Of a stretch of DNA of 7,102 bases, positions 1-5,247 are shown one piece after another; position 1 is the first letter of the stretch, and every line of letters starts with the position of its first letter. Both the position numbers and the translations under genes were made by a program. The notes beneath the pieces were generated by a model. It had not been told where the DNA came from and searched no databases. It saw only the letters and a program-made list of their open reading frames with translations. The stretch comes from Candidatus Omnitrophota bacterium (lineage in GTDB: Bacteria; Omnitrophota; Gorgyraeia; 2-01-FULL-45-10): assembly GCA_026387165.1 (NCBI GenBank), contig JAPLMG010000304.1, positions 1-7,102 on the forward strand, in the 5' to 3' direction.

Positions 1-294
1 TTGGGCCCCACCGGCGGATATCTGATAGGTTTTATGGCGGCGTCCTTTCTCGTGGGCAAGATCCTGGAGAAAGAGAGCCGGAACCTCTTCAAGATCACAG
101 CCTCATTTCTGATAGGGAATGTCATTCTATATACTCTTGGAACTCTCTGGCTTATGCTGATCTACAGGATCAGTTTTGTTAACGCCATTCTGATAGGCGT
201 CCTGCCATTTTTTACCATAGAATTAGCGAAGATATTCTTAGCGGCCGTGGTATACAGAAGTTACTCTCACAGGTCGAAGGCTCTTCTTCCCTAG
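1..294 (+). CDS. bioY: BioY-family biotin transporter S component, C-terminal part (5' end outside window)
   Basis: This is the C-terminal 97 residues of an integral membrane protein that binds biotin for uptake, alone or with an ECF energy-coupling module. The reading frame is open from base 1. It begins with the hallmark BioY segment GPTGGYLIGF, which in full-length proteins (about 180-200 residues) lies near the middle, so roughly half the protein lies upstream and the TTG at position 1 is not the real start. Two or three hydrophobic segments follow (about residues 31-56 and 60-86), then a short basic tail, as expected for an S component. The stop is TAG at 292-294, with an in-frame TAA five codons later. 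The next gene starts 14 bases after the stop, so co-transcription is likely. No biotin synthesis or EcfA/T gene is visible here. The family call is confident from the motif; biotin specificity is inferred. Confidence 0.87.
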   Translation: MGPTGGYLIGFMAASFLVGKILEKESRNLFKITASFLIGNVILYTLGTLWLMLIYRISFVNAILIGVLPFFTIELAKIFLAAVVYRSYSHRSKALLP

Positions 295-308
295 GACAAT
301 AATTTATA

Positions 309-1937
309 ATGATGAAACTGCTCGAAAGACCGATAATAGTCGTCCTTCTTCTATTGGCCCTGTCAGGTTATCTCTATTTTTTCCAGCTGGATAAGATAGC
401 CCTCACGGACCCGGATGAAACCTTCTACGCCCAGACAGCCAAGGAGATGTTCCTGAAAGGGGAGTGGCTCACGCCCACTCTTTATGGAAAGCCCCAGTTC
501 GAAAAACCGATCCTCTTCTACTGGCTCATCGAAATATCCTATAAAGTATTCGGTATAAACGAGTTTGCCGTAAGATTCCCATGCGCCCTCTTCGGGTTCT
601 TAGGGCTCGTCGGGATATACCTCATAGGAAGGCTCCTCTTCAGTAACAGGGCGGGCATATTCTCCGCGGTCATATTGGCGACAAGCCTTGAGTATTTGAT
701 ACTCTCGATAGGCTGTGTTACCGATATGGTGTTATTCACTCTCATGTTATTCGGAGTCCTCTTCTTCTTCTATGGACAGATCAGGAAGAGAGGCTACTTT
801 TATCTGCTATCTTCGGCGGCATTCGCCCTGGCGACGCTCACCAAGGGGCCGATAGGTTTATTACTGCCCGCTTTCGTAATAATATTATACCTGGTGCTCA
901 CAAAAGATTTTACCATATTTAAAAGAGGGTTCTTGCTGGCGGGAGTTTTGATAGTTTTTGCGATCATAGCTAAGCCATGGTACCTCATAATGTATAAACT
1001 TCACGCGCAGGACTTCATAAGTACGTTTTTTGGATTCCAAAATATAACAAGATTTTTAACTCCGGAACACAGGATAGGGTCCCAGGTCTATTACAATATC
1101 CCTATAGCTCTAGGCGGGTTCTTCCCGTGGAGCGTCTTTCTGCCGTTAGGTTTCTGGCGATTTTTCAAGGGAGCATTTTTTTCGAATACCGAATCGCGAG
1201 TCCATAGAAATCATTATTTGTTCATTCTCCTATGGTTCTTTGTAATATTTTTATTCTTTACCGCGTCGAGCACAAAGCTTCCGACGTATATATTTCCATG
1301 TTTTCTATCGCTTGCGCTTATCGCGGGAAAGCTCTGGGATGACTTCCTGAATAAAGGAGCCGCGGCGAACTTTGTAAGATGGATGAAGGCTTCATATTAT
1401 GCCCTCCCGGGGATAATTCTCCCGGCCTTTATAGGCATCTGCATATTCATAAAGATGGACTATCCGGAGATCCTGGGTAAGACTGTCATAACGGGCCTGT
1501 TTCTTATATTCGGCATAGCGCTATCTTTGACAGCATTTATCAGTAGAAAATTTATTGCGGCATTTCTACTGATCGCTTATTCGGTGGTTTTAATAATGTA
1601 TCCCGTAGATAAACTGATACTGCCCGCACTGGAGCCTCACGAATCGAGCAAGGCTCTCGCGAAAGAGCTGCTTAAATACCATAAAGAAGGGGAAGTGATA
1701 GGCAGCGAATACGATTATCGGGCAGGTGTCGCGTTCTATACCGGCAAAGTACCGATAAAGATAGTTGATTACTCGGCATTGCATGAACTGATGGGCTCCG
1801 AAGAAAGGGTCTGGTGCGTTCTGAAGCAGAAGAATGTCGTTGATTTGTACGGCCCGGGGATCGATAAGCCAAAAAATGTGGTGGTGGTGGTGCTTAAGAG
1901 CGGCAAGAAGCGGCTCATAACAAATAAACCCTTATGA
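309..1937 (+). CDS. ArnT-like (GT83/PMT-type) polyprenyl-phosphate-sugar glycosyltransferase, polytopic membrane protein
   Basis: This 542-residue membrane glycosyltransferase belongs to the ArnT/PMT superfamily. These enzymes take a sugar from undecaprenyl phosphate on the periplasmic face and attach it to lipid A or another acceptor. After TM1 (about residues 8-25) comes the family signature loop: DPDE at 34-37, then KPQFEKPIL at 61-69, and NEFAVRFP at 84-91. ArnT places its metal and substrate contacts in this loop. ATLTKGPIG follows in the middle, many hydrophobic segments reach about residue 440, and a soluble C-terminal part of about 100 residues ends the protein. Length matches ArnT (about 550). 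The start is ATG 309; ATG 312 is equally possible, and a weak AGGA lies at 293-296. It is followed by a GT2 and a YdjC deacetylase, as in FlmK/LgmB-type lipid A amino-sugar pathways. The sugar and acceptor cannot be read from sequence; GT39-type protein or glycan glycosylation is the alternative. Confidence 0.85.
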   Translation: MMKLLERPIIVVLLLLALSGYLYFFQLDKIALTDPDETFYAQTAKEMFLKGEWLTPTLYGKPQFEKPILFYWLIEISYKVFGINEFAVRFPCALFGFLGLVGIYLIGRLLFSNRAGIFSAVILATSLEYLILSIGCVTDMVLFTLMLFGVLFFFYGQIRKRGYFYLLSSAAFALATLTKGPIGLLLPAFVIILYLVLTKDFTIFKRGFLLAGVLIVFAIIAKPWYLIMYKLHAQDFISTFFGFQNITRFLTPEHRIGSQVYYNIPIALGGFFPWSVFLPLGFWRFFKGAFFSNTESRVHRNHYLFILLWFFVIFLFFTASSTKLPTYIFPCFLSLALIAGKLWDDFLNKGAAANFVRWMKASYYALPGIILPAFIGICIFIKMDYPEILGKTVITGLFLIFGIALSLTAFISRKFIAAFLLIAYSVVLIMYPVDKLILPALEPHESSKALAKELLKYHKEGEVIGSEYDYRAGVAFYTGKVPIKIVDYSALHELMGSEERVWCVLKQKNVVDLYGPGIDKPKNVVVVVLKSGKKRLITNKPL

Positions 1938-2038
1938 CCCCGCCCATTCTTATGCAGAGCATTGATTTTATATGGCAAAATATATTCAACTTAATGAAAG
2001 AACAAATTTCTTATGAATGAAAAAGGAATGGGCGGGGT
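1937..2038 (+). repeat. Stop-to-start inverted repeat spanning the gap before the GT2 gene
   Basis: The left arm ACCCCGCCCATTC (1937-1949) and right arm GAATGGGCGGGGT (2026-2038) are perfect 13-bp complements. They extend inward by one G-U and one A-U pair (1950-1951 with 2024-2025). The left arm begins on the last base of the upstream TGA. The right arm covers the AAGGA of the ribosome-binding site and the first two bases of the GTG start. The loop of about 72 bases is AT-rich. There is no T-tract, so it is not an ordinary terminator. The inferred role is to hide the downstream start until ribosomes finishing the upstream gene open the left arm. A palindromic mobile-element remnant is the alternative. 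Confidence 0.7.
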
Positions 2039-2738
2039 GAGATACCCCGCGATATCATTTGTCATACCCATGTATAACGAGTCGGCCAATATAGAAGAGA
2101 CCGCAGGTAGTGTGGCGAGATTGGCAAAAGAGCTGGCCGACGACTACGAGATAGTGCTGGCCGACGACGCTTCATCGGACGGGACCGGCGATATAGCCGA
2201 TAGATTATCCGAGGCCGATTCCCATGTAAAGAGCGTGCGGCTGAAGAAAAATACAAAATTCGGCGGAGCGCTCGGCGCGGGGTTAAAGAGCGCTTCAAAA
2301 GATATAATCATTTATACGGACGCTGATCTGCCGGTAAAAGAAGAGGATATGAAGAAGGGGCTCGCGCTGCTGGAGGAGGCGGACGTCGTCACGGGCTACA
2401 GTCTCGTGCTGAAAGACGATAGCCTGAAGAGGATCGTGATGTCGAAGGTCTACAATTTTCTTGTGCAGACTCTATTCGGATTCAGAATAAAGGACATAAA
2501 TTCCGGATTTAAGATATACAGGTCTAAGGTGATAAAAGATCTCCGTCTTATATCGAAAAGCCCTTTCGTGGACGTTGAGATATTCGCCGAGGCCCTGAAG
2601 AGGGGCTTCAAGATAAAGCAGTTCGGGCTGATATTCGACCTTCGCACAAAAGGCGTGTCTACGATATCCAGGATGAGCGTCGTGGCGAGGACCTTTTGGG
2701 ATATGTTGGCGTACAGATTCTCGAGGAGAGCGCTGTGA
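2037..2738 (+). CDS. GT2 polyprenyl-phosphate glycosyltransferase (DPM1/ArnC-like, cytoplasmic)
   Basis: This family 2 glycosyltransferase probably moves a sugar from a nucleotide donor onto undecaprenyl phosphate at the inner face of the membrane. With the GTG start it has 233 residues. The GT-A fold is clear: SFVIPMYNE (7-15), DDASSDGT (43-50), the metal-binding YTDADLP (93-99) and DINSGFKIYR (153-162). There is no C-terminal pair of TM helices, so it resembles the short soluble DPM1 form rather than ArnC or GtrB. The start was set at GTG 2037 because AAAGGA (2022-2027) sits 9 bases upstream, and because the next gene uses the same AAAGGA/GCGGGGTGA context. ATG 2013 would add eight residues (MNEKGMGG) but has a poorer site. 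Its neighbours suggest it loads an N-acetylhexosamine, as Francisella FlmF2 does. The donor sugar is unproven. Confidence 0.86.
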   Translation: MRYPAISFVIPMYNESANIEETAGSVARLAKELADDYEIVLADDASSDGTGDIADRLSEADSHVKSVRLKKNTKFGGALGAGLKSASKDIIIYTDADLPVKEEDMKKGLALLEEADVVTGYSLVLKDDSLKRIVMSKVYNFLVQTLFGFRIKDINSGFKIYRSKVIKDLRLISKSPFVDVEIFAEALKRGFKIKQFGLIFDLRTKGVSTISRMSVVARTFWDMLAYRFSRRAL

Positions 2739-2862
2739 ACCCCGCCCCCTTTGGCACTGCACTATTGTGTGGGAAAATCAGATGTAATGGATAAATCAAG
2801 CGTAATGGGTAGGCAAAATGTTATAGGCAAATATAATAATGAATTTGCCAAAGGAGCGGGGT
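2739..2862 (+). repeat. Second stop-to-start inverted repeat, before the YdjC-family gene
   Basis: The left arm ACCCCGCCCCCTTTGGC (2739-2755) follows directly after the GT2 stop TGA (2736-2738). The right arm GCCAAAGGAGCGGGGT (2847-2862) pairs with it through six perfect base pairs at each end, with one bulge and one mismatch in the middle. The right arm contains the whole AAAGGAG ribosome-binding site and the first two bases of the GTG start at 2861. The outer part (ACCCCGCC with GGCGGGGT-like) is shared with the preceding gap, while the inner part and the loop are different sequence, so the architecture recurs without being a simple copy. No T-tract is present. Confidence 0.68.
2761..2846 (+). 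repeat. AT-rich loop with degenerate short tandem units and a TATAAT hexamer
   Basis: Between the arms of the second inverted repeat, three imperfect units of 17-19 bases follow one another from about 2781 to 2834. They begin AGATGTAATGGATAAAT, AGCGTAATGGGTAGGCAAA and ATGTTATAGGCAAATA. A perfect TATAAT lies at 2832-2837, but no convincing -35 box stands 16-18 bases upstream. If it is an internal promoter, its transcript would lack the left arm and leave the downstream start open. This is a weak call. Confidence 0.3.
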
Positions 2863-3682
2863 GAAGTACCTTATAGTTACAGCCGATGATCTGGGCCTTA
2901 CTGAAAGCATAAACGAAGGCCTCGCGAAGGCCTGTCGCGAGGGGATCGTAAGCTCGGTAAGCGTAATACCTACGGGCGAAACGTTCGGGGACGCCGTAAG
3001 GATAATAAAAGACCTGGGCTTGAAAGAGATAGGCGCTCACCTGGCTCTTACCGAAACAAAGCCCCTCCTGAACTCCTCAAAATTTTATAAAAACCATAAT
3101 CGATTCTTTAAGGATATCGTTTTTGGAAAGGCTGATCTCGAAGGGTTCAAAAGAGAGCTGAAAGCCCAGCTGGAACTATTGAAAAAGGCCGGTGCGAAGA
3201 TAACACATATCAATAGTCACGAGCACGTACACATGGTGCCCGAAATTTTAAATATCTTCGTCTCGCTGGCCAAAGAATTCAATATTCCGGCATTGAGATA
3301 TCCTCGGGGAGACAGGCCTATGCGAGCGTTCAATATAAGGGATCTTTATAAAAAGTCCATCCTTTCATATTTTTCGGGCAGGACCGCAAGACTATTTAAG
3401 AATTCCGGGCTCCTCTATACGGATCACTTTCTCGGGCTTCTCGACGCGGGTAAGCTTAAAGAAGATCTTTTGATAGAGATGCTCGGCGGCCTGAAAGACG
3501 GCGTGACAGAGCTTGTATGCCACCCCGGGTTTCTAAGCCCCGAAGTTATTGACAGGTATAACTGGCATGCCGGCGCCGAAGCCGAGCTGTTTGCTCTCAC
3601 CGAGCCCAGAGTCAAAAATACCATCCACAACAACGGCATTAAGCTGATATCCTACGGAGAATTTCTTGCTCTAAAGAAGTAA
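2861..3682 (+). CDS. YdjC/ChbG-family carbohydrate deacetylase (NaxD/HpnK-like)
   Basis: This 273-residue protein of the YdjC/ChbG family consists of metal-dependent deacetylases that remove an N-acetyl group from sugars. The family landmarks are in order: TADDLG (7-12) with the active-site Asp pair, GAHLALTE (58-65), THINSHEHVHMVP (115-127) with the metal-binding histidine cluster, RYPRGD near 146-151, and VCHPG (219-223). The length is normal for the family. The start is GTG 2861: AAAGGAG (2850-2856) is upstream and an in-frame TGA at 2840 excludes anything earlier. It ends in TAA. Next to a polyprenyl-phosphate glycosyltransferase and an ArnT-like transferase, the best comparison is Francisella NaxD or Bordetella LgmC, which deacetylate undecaprenyl-P-linked N-acetylhexosamine before transfer to lipid A. 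HpnK-like hopanoid deacetylation or chitooligosaccharide deacetylation (ChbG) are alternatives, but no hopanoid or chitin genes are visible. Confidence 0.86.
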   Translation: MKYLIVTADDLGLTESINEGLAKACREGIVSSVSVIPTGETFGDAVRIIKDLGLKEIGAHLALTETKPLLNSSKFYKNHNRFFKDIVFGKADLEGFKRELKAQLELLKKAGAKITHINSHEHVHMVPEILNIFVSLAKEFNIPALRYPRGDRPMRAFNIRDLYKKSILSYFSGRTARLFKNSGLLYTDHFLGLLDAGKLKEDLLIEMLGGLKDGVTELVCHPGFLSPEVIDRYNWHAGAEAELFALTEPRVKNTIHNNGIKLISYGEFLALKK

Positions 3683-3689
3683 TTCCTTT

Positions 3690-3753
3690 TAAAAGAGAAA
3701 AAGATTTGCCCTGTACCAGTCGTCGCCCCTTCGGGGCTCCTCCGGTGCAGGGC
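3690..3753 (-). terminator. Candidate Rho-independent terminator reading leftward (end of tRNA-Leu transcript)
   Basis: A two-tier hairpin is formed by outer arms 3708-3717 and 3744-3753 (GCCCTGTACC with GGTGCAGGGC, one G-U on the plus strand, a C-A mismatch on the minus strand). An inner stem GCCCC-TTC-GGGGC lies at 3725-3737. On the minus strand it is followed by a T-rich tail, AAATCTTTTTCTCTTTT (3707 down to 3691), which suits termination of leftward transcription from the tRNA promoter. It lies about 150 bases beyond the tRNA 3' end, so other stems could act first. It may also protect the 3' end of the deacetylase mRNA. Confidence 0.45.
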
Positions 3754-3906
3754 ATGTACCACTACACATATGGCCGCGCCATGTACCCTGTACCATTCCT
3801 CGCTGTGCCATATATCTGAGTGAAACGAATGGTATATGGTTTCACTCGTCAGGTACAGGGCGAAGCCCGAGCAATATCTATAGATAGTTTTCGCGAGTGG
3901 TACATG
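3753..3906. repeat. Nested inverted-repeat block between the deacetylase gene and tRNA-Leu
   Basis: Three perfect inverted repeats are nested. The outer pair is CATGTACCACT (3753-3763) with AGTGGTACATG (3896-3906), the middle pair CCCTGTACC (3786-3794) with GGTACAGGG (3852-3860), and the inner pair GAGTGAAAC (3818-3826) with GTTTCACTC (3839-3847) around a 12-base loop. Alternative pairings exist (ACCATTC with GAATGGT, CCATATA with TATATGG). A perfect palindrome, TATCTATAGATA, lies at 3875-3886. The word TGTACC or its complement recurs in nearly every arm, also in the terminator-like hairpin at 3708. The right end overlaps the encoded CCA of the tRNA. No gene is seen in 3683-3904. Confidence 0.7.
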
Positions 3907-3989
3907 GTGCGGAAGGAGGGATTTGAACCCTCAAGCCTTGCGGCACAGGCTTCTGAGACCTGCGCGTATGCCAGTTCCGCCACTTCCGC
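3905..3989 (-). tRNA. tRNA-Leu, anticodon CAG, CCA encoded
   Basis: Read on the minus strand it folds as a class II tRNA. The acceptor is GCGGAAG paired with CTTCCGC, with discriminator A and encoded CCA (3907-3905). The D stem is GCG/CGC. The anticodon stem is CAGGT with GCCTG around loop CTCAGAA, giving anticodon CAG (reads CUG). The long variable arm is GCC-GCAA-GGC, and the T arm is GAGGG-TTCAAAT-CCCTC. The long variable arm, A73 discriminator and anticodon all agree with leucine. It has its own promoter upstream and is divergent from smpB. Confidence 0.96.
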
Positions 3990-4004
3990 ACTCTTGAACG
4001 CATC

Positions 4005-4033
4005 AGTATACCGTAAAACAGCGCGCCTGTCAA
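4005..4033 (-). promoter_or_regulatory. Sigma-70 promoter for tRNA-Leu
   Basis: On the minus strand, TTGACA (4033-4028) is followed by a 17-base spacer and TATACT (4010-4005): a consensus -35, ideal spacing and a 5/6 -10 box. Transcription would start near 3998, leaving about nine bases of leader before the mature tRNA. It points away from smpB. Confidence 0.85.
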
Positions 4034-4092
4034 TTGAGCCCTTTCCCGCCTTGATTTAAGTGCAAAACTATGATATTGTAGGGCATAATATC

Positions 4093-4560
4093 ATGGATAA
4101 GAAACCAGATAAGATGATAACGACCAATAGGAAAGCCTTTCATAATTACTCTATTATGGAGGGCCTGGAGGCAGGGCTGCAGCTTAAGGGCGCCGAGGTT
4201 AAGTCCATAAGGGCAGGAGGGGCGAGCCTATCGGATAGCTTCGCCAAGCTTGAAGGAACCGAGGCTTTCCTGTATAATATGCATATCCCGCCTTATGAGT
4301 TTGGCAATATATATAACTCCGATCCGTTAAGGCCAAGGAAATTATTACTTCATAGGCGCCAGATAAATAAGTTGGCCCTGGAAGTGTCGACGAAACATTT
4401 TGCGCTGATACCCACCAAGCTTTATTTTAAGAACGGAATAATTAAGGTTGAGCTGGCTCTGGCTAAGGGTAAGAAGCAGTATGATAAGCGCGAGTCGATC
4501 CGCCGGAGAGAATCGGATAGAGATTTGAAAAGAGCATTAAAAGGAAGACAGCAAATTTAA
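4093..4560 (+). CDS. smpB: SsrA-binding protein SmpB
   Basis: SmpB binds the tRNA-like domain of tmRNA and delivers it to stalled ribosomes, where its C-terminal tail takes the place of codon and anticodon. The 155-residue product has the normal length and all family signatures: NRKAFHNYSI (12-21), GAEVKSIRAG (33-42), NMHIPPYE (62-69), DPLRPRKLLLHR (77-88), and a basic tail beginning GKKQYDKRE at 126-134. ATG 4093 is chosen because MDKKPDKMITTNRKA is the usual N-terminal form, with AGGG (4080-4083) nine bases upstream. An in-frame GTG at 4060 would add eleven residues that do not look like the family. The tmRNA gene starts 75 bases after the stop, so the two partners are adjacent. No strong promoter was found upstream. 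Confidence 0.96.
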   Translation: MDKKPDKMITTNRKAFHNYSIMEGLEAGLQLKGAEVKSIRAGGASLSDSFAKLEGTEAFLYNMHIPPYEFGNIYNSDPLRPRKLLLHRRQINKLALEVSTKHFALIPTKLYFKNGIIKVELALAKGKKQYDKRESIRRRESDRDLKRALKGRQQI

Positions 4561-4573
4561 AGAGAGGTACTTT

Positions 4574-4636
4574 GGCAGCTACCCGCCGTCGGCGGATTTA
4601 ACGCTGCCTCAGTATCATTTTTGTTTTGCAAAAATG
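4574..4636 (+). terminator. smpB-ssrA gap: hairpin, T-rich stretch and a second inverted repeat at the tmRNA 5' end
   Basis: GGCAGC (4574-4579) pairs with GCTGCC (4603-4608) around an inner stem CCGCC-GTC-GGCGG (4583-4595). A T-rich stretch (4616-4627) starts seven bases after the stem, which is too far for a textbook terminator. A second perfect inverted repeat, CATTTTTG (4616-4623) with CAAAAATG (4629-4636), ends on the first base of mature tmRNA. The gap may be a weak smpB terminator or a processed tmRNA leader. No clear separate ssrA promoter is visible. Confidence 0.4.
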
Positions 4637-5052
4637 GGGGTGAAAGGCTTCGACCTAGATAAGCACGACAAAGGTGGCATGTAGAGGTTGTCGGGAGGCC
4701 TCTTTAAAAACCTGGCAAATATCAAATGCTGAAACTCTAAACGTTCCGGCATCAGTGGATCAGCTCCTTGCGACCATGCAAGTGGTTAAGGGATTTGCTC
4801 CACTGGCAAGCGCTGCTCTCTAGATAGAGCAGCCCGTCTTGCGGGGACAGCCTGCGGTCCTGTAAAGACGTCGCTAGCAGGATAGCCTAACCCTCGTTAG
4901 CCTTTAGGGTGTTAGATGAAGTTTTGAAAGGCTGCCCGTCGGAAATTCCGTCTGCTGAAGTTCCGATGGGGAGATTAAAGAGCAGAATAAACATGTAGAG
5001 GCTTTTGATCTGATATTTGGGCACGCGGGTTCGAATCCCGCCACCTCCACCA
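4636..5052 (+). ncRNA. ssrA: tmRNA (transfer-messenger RNA), standard one-piece form
   Basis: tmRNA enters stalled ribosomes as alanyl-tRNA and then serves as the message for a degradation tag. The 417-nt RNA starts GGGGGTG (4636-4642) and ends with CACCTCC-A-CCA (5042-5052). These pair as a seven-base acceptor stem with G3-U70, the alanine identity element. The T arm is GCGGG-TTCGAAT-CCCGC (5025-5041). Pseudoknot 1 is well formed: AGAGG (4683-4687) with CCTCT (4699-4703), and TTGTCGGG (4688-4695) with CCTGGCAA (4711-4718, G-U pairs included). Later elements are CTAAC-CCTC-GTTAG (4887-4900), whose loop can pair with AGG at 4906-4908 as a pseudoknot, and a ten-pair stem 4935-4944 with 4961-4970. 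CCA is encoded. It lies directly after smpB. Confidence 0.96.
4728..4823 (+). other. tmRNA tag reading frame, predicted 31 residues
   Basis: Nine bases after pseudoknot 1, GCT at 4728 opens the only frame without an early stop. It gives 31 residues, starting AETLNVPASV and ending APLASAAL, then TAG (4821-4823). The stop lies in the six-base loop of a perfect eight-pair hairpin, GCTGCTCT (4812-4819) with AGAGCAGC (4826-4833). That is the same place the tag stop occupies in helix 5 of E. coli tmRNA. The length is far above the usual 8-15 residues, and the end is AAL rather than LAA. The resume codon is inferred from spacing. Confidence 0.6.
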
Positions 5053-5112
5053 TCCTGCTTCGCTCAAAGCCTTTCGGCTTTGAGCTTCGCAGAGATTATA
5101 GTAAGCAGGATG
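5051..5112 (+). repeat. Two-tier hairpin immediately downstream of tmRNA
   Basis: Outer arms CATCCTGCTT (5051-5060) and AAGCAGGATG (5103-5112) are perfect ten-base complements. Inside them GCTCAAAGCC (5062-5071) and GGCTTTGAGC (5076-5085) form a perfect ten-pair stem with a four-base loop. The outer left arm includes the last two bases of the encoded CCA. There is no T-tract, so processing or 3' end protection of pre-tmRNA is more likely than simple termination. Confidence 0.7.
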
Positions 5113-5160
5113 TCCCTACGAAGCCCTACCTCAGTTTACGCATCGAGGGGCGAAGCAGGA
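5113..5160 (+). repeat. Dispersed repeat copy A (48 bases, paired arms with variable centre)
   Basis: The left arm TCCCTACGAAGCCCTACC (5113-5130) and right arm GGGCGAAGCAGGA (5148-5160) flank a 17-base centre. Copy B (5235-5282) has the identical left arm, a right arm differing by one base and the same spacing, but an unrelated centre. The arms fold on each other as TCCTAC and CCCT stems around a symmetric GAAG/CGAA purine-rich internal loop. Confidence 0.75.
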
Positions 5161-5167
5161 CAAAGAT

Positions 5168-5198
5168 AATTCTGCTTCGCCATTTAACCCACAGAATT
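5168..5198. repeat. Short inverted repeat between the two dispersed copies
   Basis: AATTCTG (5168-5174) is perfectly complementary to CAGAATT (5192-5198) with a 17-base loop. Variants of the word GCTTCGC recur through 5058-5215, so the whole 229-base gap from 5053 to 5281 appears built from decayed copies of related palindromes. No coding sequence is seen in it. Confidence 0.5.
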
Positions 5199-5219
5199 CG
5201 GGTATGGCTTCGCAGGAAT

Positions 5220-5247
5220 GGCTTCGTAGGCATATCCCTACGAAGCC
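5220..5247 (+). repeat. Perfect 11-bp hairpin upstream of the amidase gene
   Basis: GGCTTCGTAGG (5220-5230) pairs perfectly with CCTACGAAGCC (5237-5247) around a six-base loop. Its right arm is also the left part of dispersed copy B, so two alternative folds compete: this local hairpin, or pairing of copy B's left arm with its right arm, which holds the amidase ribosome-binding site and start. No T-tract follows. Confidence 0.65.

Noticed and set aside
2472..2762. Antisense open frame of 96 codons under the GT2 gene
   Set aside because: It is a shadow of the clearly conserved GT2 coding sequence, and its low-complexity Arg-rich product suggests nothing real.
1937..2862. Integron attC sites, given single genes separated by inverted-repeat gaps
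   Set aside because: No GTTRRRY core sites or matching R'/R'' boxes are present, and the arms coincide with stop and start codons, which attC sites do not require.
3820..4059. Open frame of 79 codons on the plus strand
   Set aside because: It reads antisense through tRNA-Leu and its promoter and starts inside the palindromic block. It has no ribosome-binding site and no protein-like pattern.
4051..4079. smpB promoter TTGATT-17-TATTGT
   Set aside because: Only 4/6 matches in each box, and it would place the transcription start downstream of the smpB ribosome-binding site.
4060..4092. Upstream GTG start for smpB adding eleven residues
   Set aside because: The extra residues do not fit the family N-terminus, and ATG 4093 has AGGG at good spacing and gives the usual SmpB length.
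4715..4732. tmRNA tag starting at GCA 4715 (ANIKC then stop)
   Set aside because: The codon lies inside pseudoknot 1 stem 2, the peptide would be only five residues, and its stop is not in the helix-5 loop.
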